DNA of 64,000 bases, taken from NCBI RefSeq assembly GCF_036226685.1, contig NZ_CP109009.1:3224001-3288000 (forward strand). Reading direction: 5' to 3'. Numbering within the stretch: the first letter of the stretch is position 1; each line of letters opens with the position of its first letter. The notes below the pieces were generated by a model that was not told where the DNA came from, searched no databases, and saw nothing but the letters and a program-made list of their open reading frames with translations. The position numbers were made by a program, and so were the translations under genes. This DNA comes from Streptomyces sp. NBC_00690. Lineage in GTDB: Bacteria; Actinomycetota; Actinomycetes; Streptomycetales; Streptomycetaceae. Below, in pieces: positions 33,388 through 42,828 of the stretch.

Positions 33388-36300
33388 TCAGTTCACCGCG
33401 GCTTCGACACCCGCCAGATCGTCGGGGTCGTCCGCGCCGATGAAGGTCCGCCACAAGGTCGCGTACCGCCCGTCGCGGGCCAGGAGTTCTTCGTGGGTGC
33501 CGTCCTCGGCCACCCTGCCGTCGGCCATCACCACTACGCGGTCGGCGCGGGCGGCCGTGGTGAGCCGATGGGCCACCACCAGGGTGGTGCGACGACCGGC
33601 GAGCCGGTCCGTGGCCTGGTTGACCTGGGCTTCGGTGGCAAGGTCGAGTGCCGCGGTCGCCTCGTCGAGCAGCAGAACGTCGGGGTCGACCAGTTCGGCG
33701 CGGGCGAGCGCTATCAACTGCCGCTGCCCCGCGGAGAGATTGCGTCCCCGCTCGGAGACGTCATGGAGATAGCCGCCGTCCAAAGTGGCGATCATGTCGT
33801 GGGCACCGACGGCGCGGGCCGCTGCCTCCACTTCGGCGTCGCCGGCACCAGGACGCCCGTAGGCGATGGCGTCCCGGATCGTGCCCTCGAAGAGGTACGA
33901 CTCTTGTGGGACGACTCCCAACCGGTGCCGGTACGCGGTGAGATCGAGCTCTCGTAGATCGGCGCCGTCGGCGGTGACCCGGCCTCCGGTCGGGTCGTAG
34001 AACCGGGCCACCAGTTTGACCAGGGTGGACTTTCCGGCGCCGGTCTCTCCGACAAAGGCAACGGTCTGACCGGCCGGTATCCGCAGATTGATGCCGGTGA
34101 GGGCCTCTTCCTCGTCCCCGTAGGCGAAGTCGACGTCTTCGAAGGCGATCTCTCCGCGGAGTTGGGTGACCTCGGCAGGCCGGTCGGCGCGGACGGTGGA
34201 CGTGGGCTCGTCCAGCAGCTCCTGGATGCGCCGCAGCGACACGGCCGCCTGCTGGTAGCCGTCGAAGACCTGGGAGAGCTGCTGCACGGGTGCGAAGAAC
34301 AGGTCGATGTAGAGCAGATAGGCGACCAGGGCACCGGTGGTGAGGGTGCCGGCGTCGATGCGGTGGGCGCCGACGATCAGTACCGCCGCGGCGGCGACGG
34401 ACGCGAGGAGCTGTACGAACGGGAAGTAGATCGAGATGAGCCACTGGCCGCGCACCCGGGCTTCGCGGTAGCTGTCGCTGCCCGCGACATAGCGCTCGTT
34501 GCCGTGGCGCTCACGGCGGAACGCCTGCACGATCCGCAGTCCGGAGACGGACTCCTGGAGGTCGGAGTTGACGACGCTGACCCGCTCACGGGCCAGTTCG
34601 TACGCCTTGACGCTCTGCTTGCGGAAGAAGTAGGTGCCGATGATCAGCACCGGCAGGGTCACGAAGACCACCATGGCCAACTGCACGTCGATCACGACGA
34701 GGACGACCAGGATGCCGAAGAAGGTGACGACCGAGATGAACGCGGTGACCAGTCCGGTCTGGAGGAAGGTGGAGAGCGCGTCGACGTCGGTGGTCATCCG
34801 GGTCATGATGCGACCGGTCAGCTCGCGCTCGTAGAAGTCGAGGCCGAGCCGCTGGAGCTGGGCGAAGATGCGCAGCCGGATGGAGTACAGCACCCGTTCA
34901 CCGGTGCGGCCGGTCATCCGGGTCTCCCCGATCTGGGCAGCCCACTGCACCAGGACGCTCAGCAGGGCGAGTCCGGAGGCGGCCCAGACCGCGCCGAGCG
35001 CCACCTGTTCCACGCCCTGGTCGATGCCGTAGCGGATCAGTACCGGCAGCAGCAGCCCCATGCCCGCGTCGATCGCGACCAGGAGCAGGCTCAGCAGCAG
35101 GGGCCGGCCGAAGCCCCGGAGCAGCATCCGCAGTCCCTGGCCCTCGCCGTGGGTGTGCTCGGGGCGCAGGGCACGGGCCTCGTCCACCTCGGGGGTGTCC
35201 GTCGCCGGTGGGAGTGCGGCGACCTGGGCGAGTAGTTCGGGGGTGGCGTCGGCTGCGGCGGGCAGGTCTGCGCCGGGGCTCTCGTCGCGTATCCACAGCC
35301 TGGGGGTGATGCCCCGCTCGGCGTCGAACTCGGCGTCGAGTTCCTCCCGCACGGTCAGGTCCTGCGGCGGTTCCGCTTCCAGGGCCGGCAGATGGCCGGG
35401 GGAGACTCCGCCGAGTTCGTCGGGGTCGGTGAGCAGTCGGCGGTAGAGGGCGGACCGTGCGGCCAACTCGTCGTGGGTGCCGATGTCGGCGAGGCGACCT
35501 TCGTCGAGGACGGCGATCCGGTCGGCGAGGTTGAGCGTGGATCGGCGGTGGGCGATGAGCAGGGTGGTGCGGCCGGCCATGACCGAGCGGAGTGCATCGT
35601 GGATCTCGTGCTCGACGCGGGCGTCCACGGCGGAAGTCGCGTCGTCGAGGAGGAGCAGCCGTGGGTCGGTGAGGATGGCCCGGGCGAGTGCGATGCGCTG
35701 TCGTTGACCGCCGGAGAGGGTCAGTCCGTGTTCGCCGACCTTGGTGTCGTACCCGTCGGGCAGGGCGGCGATGAAGCCCTCCGCCTGCGCCGCGCGGACC
35801 GCGGCGAGGATCTCGTCGTCAGTGGCGTCCGGCTTCCCGTAGGCGATGTTGGCGCGCACGGTGTCGGAGAAGAGGAAGCTGTCCTCGGGGACGAGCCCGA
35901 TGGCGGCGCGCAGCGATTCGATGGTCAGTTCGCGGACGTCGTGGCCGCCGACGAGGACCGCACCCTGGCCGACGTCGTAGAAGCGCGGCAGCAGGAGGGA
36001 GACGGTGGACTTTCCGCTGCCGGACGCACCGACGACGGCGACGGTCTCCCCCTCGCGGATCTCCAGGGAGAAGCCGTCCAGGACGGGACGGTCGGGGTCG
36101 TAGCCGAAGGTGACCGCGTCGAACTCGACGGTTGCGGGTGCGTCGGCGGGGAGTTCCTTGGTGCCGTTTTGGATGGTGGGTTCGGTGTCGATGAGTTCCA
36201 GGACGCGTTCGACACCGGCACGGGCCTGCTGGCCCACGGTGAGGACGACGGCGAGCATCCGGACCGGGCCGACGAGTTGGGCGAGGTAGGCGGAGAAGGC

Positions 36301-37137
36301 GACGAACGTCCCGAGGCTGATCTCCCCCCGGGTGGCGAGCCAGCCGCCCATGGCGAGCATGGCGACCTGCCCGAGTGCGGGCACGGACTGGAGGGCCGGG
36401 GTGTAGCGGGAGTTCAGCCGGATGGTTCGTAGCCGCCCGGCGAACAGGAGACGGCTGGCGTCGCGGAGTTTGCCGGTCTCCTGGTCTTCCTGGCCGAAGC
36501 CCTTGACCACGCGGACGCCGGCGACAGCACCGTTCACCACTCCGGCGACGGCGGCGGCCTGGCTCTGCGCATACCAGGTGGCGGGGTGGAGGCGGGTGCG
36601 GCTGCGGCCGGCGATCCACCACAGGGCGGGGCCGACGGCGAGGGCGATCAGGGTGAGGGGCAGCGAGAGCCACGCCATGATCACCAGGGAGATCAGGAAG
36701 AGCAGGACGTTCCCGATGGTCATCGGGAGCATGAACAGCAGGCTCTGGATCAGCTGGAGGTCGCTGGTGGCGCGGCCGACGACCTGGCCCGTGGAGAGTT
36801 CGTCCTGTCGGCGGCCGTCGAGGCGGGTGATGGTCGCGTACATCTCGGTCCGCAGGTCGTGCTGGACGTCGAGGGCGAGCCGGCCGCCGTAGTAGCGGCG
36901 TATGTAGGTGAGGACGTAGACGATGAGCGCCGCGACTATCAGGACTCCGGTCCAGACGGCGAGGGAGCGGCTCTGGTCTCCGATCACGTCGTCGATGACG
37001 ACCTTGGTGATCAACGGTACGAGGGCCATGACCGCCATGCCGCCCAGCGAGGATCCGAGGGCGAGCACGACATTACGCCGGTAGCGCCAGGCGTAACCGC
37101 TCAGCCGCCGCACCCAGCCCTGCTCAGCCGCCGCCAC
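33388..37137 (-). CDS. Tandem (fused) ABC multidrug-type exporter
   Basis: A 1249-residue protein: two complete half-transporters (TMD-NBD-TMD-NBD) in one chain, normally encoded as a heterodimer pair. GTG at 37137 (VAAAEQGWVRRLSGYAW) is chosen over an ATG at 37179 because GGGAGG lies seven bases upstream. First NBD: Walker A GASGSGKST, signature LSGGQRQR, Walker B LLLLDDATSAVD, with Asp in place of the catalytic Glu. Second NBD: GETGAGKST, LSAGQRQL, LLLDEATAALD with the normal Glu. This asymmetry is usual in heterodimeric exporters with one weak ATP site. A charged linker of about 100 residues joins the halves. Substrate unknown. Confidence 0.92.
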   Translation of the reverse strand: MAAAEQGWVRRLSGYAWRYRRNVVLALGSSLGGMAVMALVPLITKVVIDDVIGDQSRSLAVWTGVLIVAALIVYVLTYIRRYYGGRLALDVQHDLRTEMYATITRLDGRRQDELSTGQVVGRATSDLQLIQSLLFMLPMTIGNVLLFLISLVIMAWLSLPLTLIALAVGPALWWIAGRSRTRLHPATWYAQSQAAAVAGVVNGAVAGVRVVKGFGQEDQETGKLRDASRLLFAGRLRTIRLNSRYTPALQSVPALGQVAMLAMGGWLATRGEISLGTFVAFSAYLAQLVGPVRMLAVVLTVGQQARAGVERVLELIDTEPTIQNGTKELPADAPATVEFDAVTFGYDPDRPVLDGFSLEIREGETVAVVGASGSGKSTVSLLLPRFYDVGQGAVLVGGHDVRELTIESLRAAIGLVPEDSFLFSDTVRANIAYGKPDATDDEILAAVRAAQAEGFIAALPDGYDTKVGEHGLTLSGGQRQRIALARAILTDPRLLLLDDATSAVDARVEHEIHDALRSVMAGRTTLLIAHRRSTLNLADRIAVLDEGRLADIGTHDELAARSALYRRLLTDPDELGGVSPGHLPALEAEPPQDLTVREELDAEFDAERGITPRLWIRDESPGADLPAAADATPELLAQVAALPPATDTPEVDEARALRPEHTHGEGQGLRMLLRGFGRPLLLSLLLVAIDAGMGLLLPVLIRYGIDQGVEQVALGAVWAASGLALLSVLVQWAAQIGETRMTGRTGERVLYSIRLRIFAQLQRLGLDFYERELTGRIMTRMTTDVDALSTFLQTGLVTAFISVVTFFGILVVLVVIDVQLAMVVFVTLPVLIIGTYFFRKQSVKAYELARERVSVVNSDLQESVSGLRIVQAFRRERHGNERYVAGSDSYREARVRGQWLISIYFPFVQLLASVAAAAVLIVGAHRIDAGTLTTGALVAYLLYIDLFFAPVQQLSQVFDGYQQAAVSLRRIQELLDEPTSTVRADRPAEVTQLRGEIAFEDVDFAYGDEEEALTGINLRIPAGQTVAFVGETGAGKSTLVKLVARFYDPTGGRVTADGADLRELDLTAYRHRLGVVPQESYLFEGTIRDAIAYGRPGAGDAEVEAAARAVGAHDMIATLDGGYLHDVSERGRNLSAGQRQLIALARAELVDPDVLLLDEATAALDLATEAQVNQATDRLAGRRTTLVVAHRLTTAARADRVVVMADGRVAEDGTHEELLARDGRYATLWRTFIGADDPDDLAGVEAAVN

Positions 37138-37265
37138 TGATTGCCTCCCGTTTGGTTCGGTTCCGCCGAGACACACCAACGCCGGGAGGGGCCGATTTCA
37201 TCCCGTTGTAATAAAGGAACTGTGAGGAAGGGCGGGAAAGGAACGGTGGGAGGGCGTGATCACGG

Positions 37266-37305
37266 CGCAGTCCCGGCCACCGTCGTGACGGTGACCGGGA
37301 CTGCG
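37266..37305 (-). terminator. Hairpin downstream of the beta-lactamase-like gene
   Basis: CGCAGTCCCGG (37266-37276) pairs with CCGGGACTGCG (37295-37305), with an inner ACCGT/ACGGT stem. It starts about 23 bases beyond the leftward stop at 37328 and lies before the ABC exporter start. Confidence 0.65.
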
Positions 37306-37327
37306 GATACGGCTGGGCCCGGTGGGG

Positions 37328-38293
37328 TCAGCGGATGGCCGGAACCGCGTCCTTCGCTGCCCGCTCGGGGGTTGCGGGGACGGCCTCGTACGGCACCGCC
37401 GGCAGGACGAACGTGGTGCGCGCGGTCGGGTTGATCGCCTTGTGGATGGCTCGGGAGACGGCCTGGATGGTGTTCACACCGTCGTTCATGGTGGTGTTGC
37501 CGTGGGTGAGGACGCTGATCGTGTAGTCGTGTCCCTTTCCGGTGAAGGCGCCGATGCTGTGCACCCGCCATCCGTGCGTGGAGCGCGGCAGCCAGCCGTT
37601 CTTCAGCTGGACGGTTGCGGTGCTGGGCGCCCCCGCCGGGGTTCCCCAACGCTGGGAGGGGACCACGTCGTGCATCAGCTTGAGTGCATAGGCTCGCGAG
37701 GCGTCGGTGAGCAGGGTGTTCTTCACGGTGAATCGGGAGAGCAATATGCCCTGGTCACGGGCGGTGATCTGAGTGAGCCCCCAGTAGCCGTTCGCGCCGG
37801 GGACGGTGTTCTTCATCGCCGCCCCGGTCAGGAAGCGCTTGATCTTGGTGAGCCCGAGCTGCTTCCACAGAGTGGTCGTGGAGGCATTGTCCGACTTGGT
37901 GATCATGGCGGTGGCCAGGGTCTTCTCACGCGCGGTGAGCGATCGCTTCTGGTTCTGCGCATCAAGGAGCAGCGCACCGAGGACGGTCGACTTGACCACG
38001 CTGGCGGAGTCGAACTTCTGGTCCTGACGCAGGGCGCAGCTGGACTTGCCGACGCGGTCGCTGAAGTGGATCGCGACGGTGCCCTTGCGGCCCCTGAGCG
38101 CCGCCTCGATGTCCTTCTTGAGCTTGGCCGCGAGACCTGCCTTCGCCGACCCGCAGGAGACCGCTGGTGCAGCGGCTGCCGCTGGTGCAGCACCGACGCC
38201 CACGAGGGCGGGCGCCAGGACGGCGACGGCCAGAGCGGCGGCGACGGCACGCGGCCTACGCACGGCGCGGCCGGCTATTCGGTTCTGAGTCAT
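37328..38293 (-). CDS. Exported class A beta-lactamase-like serine hydrolase
   Basis: A 321-residue protein with a Sec signal (hydrophobic core about residues 17-37, then AAPAAAAAPA). The penicillin-binding fold shows S98-V-V-K101 (SxxK), SDN at 134-136 and a possible KNG box in LKNGWLP; the glutamate of the omega loop typical of true class A enzymes is not obvious. Such proteins in Streptomyces are often annotated serine hydrolase and may be cell-wall peptidases rather than resistance enzymes. ATG at 38293 starts MTQNRIAGRAVRRPRAV, an Arg-rich N-region. The gene stands alone between the ABC exporter and an ABC-2 system. Confidence 0.85.
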   Translation of the reverse strand: MTQNRIAGRAVRRPRAVAAALAVAVLAPALVGVGAAPAAAAAPAVSCGSAKAGLAAKLKKDIEAALRGRKGTVAIHFSDRVGKSSCALRQDQKFDSASVVKSTVLGALLLDAQNQKRSLTAREKTLATAMITKSDNASTTTLWKQLGLTKIKRFLTGAAMKNTVPGANGYWGLTQITARDQGILLSRFTVKNTLLTDASRAYALKLMHDVVPSQRWGTPAGAPSTATVQLKNGWLPRSTHGWRVHSIGAFTGKGHDYTISVLTHGNTTMNDGVNTIQAVSRAIHKAINPTARTTFVLPAVPYEAVPATPERAAKDAVPAIR

Positions 38294-38517
38294 GGAGAGT
38301 TCCCCTGTCCCCTGAAACTGATGGGGGCGCGCCTACGTCGGTGCACCCGCCACTGATGACTCATGGGGGCGGGGATGGTTGTACGGAGATTTGGCACTGG
38401 GGGAAACAGTTGCGGAGTGGTGACACACACTGATCGAAACGCCTGGTGGGGGCGGTGCCGAGGGCTCCGGGCGGGGGCTATCACGCACTCAACACTCCCC
38501 CAGGCGTCATACTCCCC

Positions 38518-39297
38518 TCACGCGTCTCGGCGGTGGAGTCTTGTCCAGCCCGCGCAGAGGGCCGCGGAGGTCCACAACACCAACACTCCCAGTCCGGCCC
38601 AGGGACTCAGCGGCCCCGACGGGTCCTGGAGAAGGATCTGCTGGCCGGCTCGGTCGGGGAGGAAGTCGGCGATGCCCCCGTCGTCCTCCAGGTCTCCGAC
38701 GATGAAGGACACCATCATCAGGAGCGGGATCAGTGTGCAGATCACCGCGGGTGCACTGCGCACCAGGACGGTCGCCCCCGCCGAGAACAGTGCTATCAGC
38801 GCGAGGTAGAGCGCGCACCCGATCACCGAGCGCAGGGCGCCGGGGTCGGTCAGCCCCACTCCGTGGTCGCCCATGAGTCTCTGTCCGATGAGGAAGCAGG
38901 TCAGACTGGTGATCAGACCCACCGCCAGGGACAGCGCGCCGATGACGGCGAGCTTCGCCGCGTAGAAGACGCCTCGATGGGGCACGGCCACCAGGGAGAG
39001 TCGGATGGCGCCGGTCTTGTACTCCCCCGCGACCGCGATCGCGCCGAACGAGATCATGCCGATCTGGCCGAAGTTCAGACCGAAGTAGGCGGAGCGCAGG
39101 GGGTCGAAGTCCGGCTTCGCCATGTCCTGGGCGGTGAACGACCCACTCATCAGTACGGAGAATCCGAGCGTGGCCAGGAACGCCGCGGCCAGCGCCACCC
39201 ACTGCCCTCGTATGGACACGATCTTCAGCCACTCGGACCGCATCGAGGGGACGAAGAAGAAGCGGGCTGGCACGACGGTACGGGTGAGGGTGGACAT
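38518..39297 (-). CDS. ABC-2 type transporter permease
   Basis: A 259-residue permease with six predicted helices, e.g. GQWVALAAAFLATLGFSVLM, VIGALSLAVGLITSLTCFLI, SVIGCALYLALIALFSAGAT and ICTLIPLLMMVSFIVGDLED. Its start lies two bases after the stop of the ATP-binding gene, so the two form one transporter operon. The hydrophilic N-terminus (RFFFVPSMRSEWLKIVSIRG) is typical of the ABC-2 exporter subfamily. The operon is divergent from a two-component system, which often controls such exporters in response to cell-envelope stress or antibiotics. Confidence 0.87.
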   Translation of the reverse strand: MSTLTRTVVPARFFFVPSMRSEWLKIVSIRGQWVALAAAFLATLGFSVLMSGSFTAQDMAKPDFDPLRSAYFGLNFGQIGMISFGAIAVAGEYKTGAIRLSLVAVPHRGVFYAAKLAVIGALSLAVGLITSLTCFLIGQRLMGDHGVGLTDPGALRSVIGCALYLALIALFSAGATVLVRSAPAVICTLIPLLMMVSFIVGDLEDDGGIADFLPDRAGQQILLQDPSGPLSPWAGLGVLVLWTSAALCAGWTRLHRRDA

Positions 39298-39299
39298 GG

Positions 39300-40229
39300 T
39301 CAGACCTCCTGCGGCACGGTCGGGTCGGTGGTGAACTCGGCTGCTCCCGAGGTCAGGGCGAGGTACGCGGATTCCAAGGAGTCCTCCTCACCGGCGAGTT
39401 CCAGGATCGGTATGCCTTCGTGGGCGGCGATGGGCCCGATCTCCTCCACCCGGGCGCCATCGACCGTCCACCGACCATCGTCGGTTTGGGCAGGCTGGTA
39501 CCCCTTGCGGACGAGGGCCTCGCGCAACCGCTCCCCCTCCGTGGTCCGCAGCCGCACTCTTGGAGTCGTCCACTCGTCGAGGAAGTCCTGGATGGGCGCG
39601 TCTGCGAGCAGGCTGCCCTTGCCGAGCACCACCAGGTGGTCGGCGACGGCCGCGGTCTCGGTCATCAGATGACTGGAGACGAGGACGGCCCGACCGTCGT
39701 CCGCGTAATCCCGCAGTAGGGTGCGTATCCAGATGATCCCCTCGGGGTCCAGCCCGTTGGCAGGCTCGTCGAGCATCAACACCTGAGGGTCACCGAGCAG
39801 TGCTCCCGCGATGCCCAGCCGCTGTCTCATGCCGAGCGAAAAGGTGCTGATCCTGCGTCGCGCGACGGAGGCGATCCCGGTCCGGTCCAGGACCTCGTCC
39901 ACCCGGCCGGCCGGCAGTCCACCGGCCGCCGCGAGGACGCGTAGGTGGTCGCGTGCGGTCCGGGCACCGAGCGCTGCTCCGGCGTCCAGCAGGGCACCCA
40001 CCGTGCGCAGTGGTTCGGCGAGGGATGCATAGGTGCGTCCGCCGATGGTGGCGGTGCCCGAGGTGGGCCGGTCCAGGCCGAGCACCAGCCGCATGGTGGT
40101 CGATTTTCCCGCGCCGTTGGGACCGAGGAAGCCGGTGACCCGTCCGGGCAGCACGCTGAACGTCAGCCCGTCGACCGCGCGGCGGGGTCCGTACTCCTTG
40201 GTGAGGTTCAGTACATCGATGCTGGTCAT
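39300..40229 (-). CDS. ABC transporter ATP-binding protein
   Basis: A 309-residue ATPase partner of the adjacent permease. Walker A GPNGAGKST (about residues 37-45), signature FSLGMRQRLGIAGALLGDPQ, Walker B VLMLDEPANGLDPEGI and SSHLMTE (switch histidine). The C-terminal 80 residues form the accessory domain found in drug-type ABC-2 systems. ATG at 40229 (MTSIDVLNLTKEYGPRRAVD). The cytoplasmic ATPase drives export through the permease at 38518. Divergent from the histidine kinase, with 108 bases between. Confidence 0.92.
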   Translation of the reverse strand: MTSIDVLNLTKEYGPRRAVDGLTFSVLPGRVTGFLGPNGAGKSTTMRLVLGLDRPTSGTATIGGRTYASLAEPLRTVGALLDAGAALGARTARDHLRVLAAAGGLPAGRVDEVLDRTGIASVARRRISTFSLGMRQRLGIAGALLGDPQVLMLDEPANGLDPEGIIWIRTLLRDYADDGRAVLVSSHLMTETAAVADHLVVLGKGSLLADAPIQDFLDEWTTPRVRLRTTEGERLREALVRKGYQPAQTDDGRWTVDGARVEEIGPIAAHEGIPILELAGEEDSLESAYLALTSGAAEFTTDPTVPQEV

Positions 40230-40337
40230 GGCAGTAAGCCTGGCCGTCGAGCGACCGGCGCCACCTCCCCCAGCCGTGTTGATCGGCTCCCCCGTGCGGG
40301 GGAGCCGTCAGCTCCCGGACGCTGGCACGATGGCCAA

Positions 40338-41525
40338 ATGCTCCGCTTTCTTCGCCCGCTGACGCAGGCGGTCACCTACACCCGCTGGCTGCATCTGTTC
40401 ATCAGCGTGGTGGTCGTCGGCATGTGGATCCTCGTCGACGACGAGCATCCCTATCTCGTCGTCCTGTTGCTGGCGTTCGCCGGCCTGGTGCCCGCGGTGC
40501 GGCTCGTGGAGGGGCTTCAGGCCCGGCTGTTGCTGACCCGTCACGGATTCAGGGATTCCGAATCGGGCATCTCCGCGGCGCCTTCAGCGAGTTGGTCGGA
40601 TCGTTGGCGCACGGTGCTCTGGCTGGAGATCCGGATGGTCCTGGGGTTGGCCATCAGCTTCCTCACCGTGCATCTGCCCGGCATCACCAACGATCTGGTC
40701 AGGGCGACGACAGATGATCCCACCCGGTTCTCCGCCCTGGATCTGCCGGGCGGCCACTGGTGGTACGCGCTGCTCGCGCCCCTGCCGCTCATCCTCCTCA
40801 TGGCAGTCGTCGTGGGGACGGGCCATCTGATCACGGTGGTGGCGCTGCACCTGCTCGGCCCGTCGGCGGCCGAGCGGGTGGCGGCGTTGGAGGAGCGCAC
40901 CGAGCAGTTGTTGGAGCGCAATCGCATCGCCCACGAGCTGCACGATTCGATAGGCCATGCGCTGACGGTGGCCGTGGTGCAGGCGGGTGCTGCCAGGGCC
41001 ACGGGGAACGCCGAGTTCACCGAGCGGGCGTTGACCGCGATCGAGGAGACCGGGAGGGCGGCGTTGGAGGACCTGGAAAGGGTGCTGGTGGTGCTGCGCG
41101 AGTCGGGGCAGCCAGTGAGCGGCCGTCCGACGCTCGGTGACACCGACCGGCTGTTGGAGTCCGCACGTGCTTCGGGGGCCGAGGTCGAATCGGAGTTGAC
41201 CGGCCCGGTGGGTGCAGTGCCGGGGCCGGTGTCCCGGGAGGGGTACCGAATCATTCAGGAGGCGTTGACGAATGTGCTCAGGCACGCGGGACCGGTGCGG
41301 ACCCGGGTCCGGATCGCCGTCGCCGATGGCTCGCTGGAGTTGGAGGTGCTCAATCCGCTGAGTACGGCGGACAAGACTCAAGGGCGCAGTGGTGGCAGCG
41401 GGCTGCGGGGCATACGGGAGCGGGCCGCGCTGCTGGGCGGGGATGCCACGACCGGCCCGTACCGGGGTGAGTGGCGGGTCCGCGTGCGCCTTCCGTTGGA
41501 CCTGGCAGCGGAGGTACGCCGGTGA
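40338..41525 (+). CDS. Sensor histidine kinase (NarL-type, HisKA_3)
   Basis: A 395-residue membrane sensor kinase with four hydrophobic segments in the first 175 residues (such as HLFISVVVVGMWILV, YLVVLLLAFAGLVPA and ALLAPLPLILLMAVVVG). The dimerisation/phosphoacceptor box RNRIAHELHDSIGHALT follows (His202 in the ELHD motif), then a HATPase domain with EALTNVLRHAGP (N box) and GGSGLRGIRERAALLGG. ATG at 40338 is used; the frame is open further left but overlaps the divergent promoter. It pairs with the response regulator at 41783, from which it is unusually separated by 257 bases containing a 39-bp tandem repeat. Likely regulates the divergent ABC transporter. Confidence 0.9.
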   Translation: MLRFLRPLTQAVTYTRWLHLFISVVVVGMWILVDDEHPYLVVLLLAFAGLVPAVRLVEGLQARLLLTRHGFRDSESGISAAPSASWSDRWRTVLWLEIRMVLGLAISFLTVHLPGITNDLVRATTDDPTRFSALDLPGGHWWYALLAPLPLILLMAVVVGTGHLITVVALHLLGPSAAERVAALEERTEQLLERNRIAHELHDSIGHALTVAVVQAGAARATGNAEFTERALTAIEETGRAALEDLERVLVVLRESGQPVSGRPTLGDTDRLLESARASGAEVESELTGPVGAVPGPVSREGYRIIQEALTNVLRHAGPVRTRVRIAVADGSLELEVLNPLSTADKTQGRSGGSGLRGIRERAALLGGDATTGPYRGEWRVRVRLPLDLAAEVRR

Positions 41526-41677
41526 GCCGCACCCAGGGCGTACGACGCCTCCGTACAACCGCGAGCCGCACCCAGGACATGCGGCATCTCCGTACAACCG
41601 CGAGCCTCGACCAGGACATGCGCCATCTCCCTACAACCGCGAGCCTCAATCAGGACATGCCTCGCCTCCGTACGACA
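41522..41677. repeat. 39-bp minisatellite, four copies, starting at the kinase stop codon
   Basis: Units at 41522-41560, 41561-41599, 41600-41638 and 41639-41677 are alike (for example CCGCACCCAGGACATGCGGC and TCTCCGTACAACC) with a few changes each. The first unit contains the kinase TGA (41523-41525). Because 39 is a multiple of three, all frames stay open, but there is no sign of translation. Confidence 0.92.
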
Positions 41678-41782
41678 GTGAGCCATCAGCGAGGTGTATA
41701 CCGCCAGCCTGCGGTGCTGAGCTGCCTACCAGCATGGATGCCTGCGGACAGCCGTCCGCGGGCCAGCACTTAGGCTGGCCCG

Positions 41783-42433
41783 GTGCCGATCTCCGTACTC
41801 CTCGTCGACGATGAACCGCTCGTACGTGCGGGTCTGCGTGCCGTGCTGGAGGCGCAGTCCGACATTGAGGTGGTCGGCGAGGCAGCTGACGGCGCCGCGG
41901 TGATTCCCCTGGTGCGGCGGTTGCGGCCCGATGTGGTGGCGATGGACGTCCGAATGCCGCTGCTCGACGGGATCGAGGCCACCCGCGCCGTCCTGCGCAC
42001 GGTGGACAATCCGCCCAAGATCATTGTGATCACGACCTTCGAGAACGACGAGTATGTGTACGAGGCGTTGCGCGCCGGCGCCGACGGCTTTCTGTTGAAA
42101 CGCTCGCGTCCCGTGGAGATCGTGAACGCCGTGCGGCTCGTTGCGGAGGGCGAGTCGCTGCTATTCCCCGCCGCAGTGCGCGCCTTGGCGGCCGAGTACG
42201 GCACCAGCACCGCCCGCGCAACGATGCAACGGGCCGCGCTGACGGAGCGGGAGGCAGCGGTGCTCCGGTTGATGGCACGCGGGATGTCCAATGCGGAGAT
42301 CGCCGCGCAACTCGTCGTGGGCACGGAGACCGTCAAGACCCATGTCAGTTCGGTACTGGCCAAGTTGGGTGCCCGTGACCGCACTCAGGCTGTGATCGCC
42401 GCCTACGAGTCGGGTTTCGTGGCCCCGGCCTAA
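41783..42433 (+). CDS. LuxR-family response regulator
   Basis: A 216-residue NarL-type regulator. The receiver domain begins ISVLLVDDEPLVRAGLRAVL, with the phospho-acceptor aspartate in VAMDVRMPLLDG (Asp55) and the switch threonine in VITTFENDEYVYEAL. The C-terminal HTH is LTEREAAVLRLMARGMSNAE followed by IAAQLVVGTETVKTHVSSVL. GTG at 41783 is the start. Partner of the sensor kinase upstream. Its TAA stop is the entrance to a 120-bp array of 8-bp repeats. Likely controls the nearby ABC-2 exporter operon. Confidence 0.92.
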   Translation: MPISVLLVDDEPLVRAGLRAVLEAQSDIEVVGEAADGAAVIPLVRRLRPDVVAMDVRMPLLDGIEATRAVLRTVDNPPKIIVITTFENDEYVYEALRAGADGFLLKRSRPVEIVNAVRLVAEGESLLFPAAVRALAAEYGTSTARATMQRAALTEREAAVLRLMARGMSNAEIAAQLVVGTETVKTHVSSVLAKLGARDRTQAVIAAYESGFVAPA

Positions 42434-42552
42434 GCAGCACAGCAGCACAGCAGCACAGCAGCACAGCAGCACAGCAGCACAGCAGCACAGCAGCACAGCA
42501 GCACAGCAGCACAGCAGCACAGCAGCACAGCAGCACAGCAGCACAGCAGCAC
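42433..42552. repeat. 8-bp microsatellite AGCAGCAC, 15 perfect copies
   Basis: Fifteen uninterrupted copies fill 42433-42552. The last base of the response regulator's TAA stop is the first base of the array. All frames are open and give Leu/Cys- or Ser/Thr/Ala-rich repeats, but coding is unlikely. The 275 bases that follow, up to the TPP gene stop, are CAG-rich and also lack a gene. Confidence 0.97.
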
Positions 42553-42828
42553 CTAAGGGCTACCGGCTGGCCTCAGCGGTACACAAGGGTTCCAGCCGGA
42601 CAGCCGCAGCAGAAACAGCAACAGTGAACAGGGAGCAGTACAACAGAGAGCAGTGCAGCAGGGTGCCGGCCAGGCCCGAGCCGGTGCAGCAGCAGAACAA
42701 CCGTGCCACCGGTCCAAAAGGGCCGCCCCAAGGGCCGCACACCCGAGCGGCTCGGGTATGCGGATCGGGCCCGCGACCCCGGCACCACCAGCACCACCCG
42801 CAGCCCCCGCACCCCCGGCAGCCGTCCC

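Noticed and set aside
41522..41677. CRISPR array
   Set aside because: The 39-bp units are contiguous with no unique spacers and there are no cas genes nearby.
42161..42544. Apparent Leu/Cys-rich repeat protein on the minus strand
   Set aside because: It is only the translation of the AGCAGCAC microsatellite, open in every frame, overlapping the response regulator gene.
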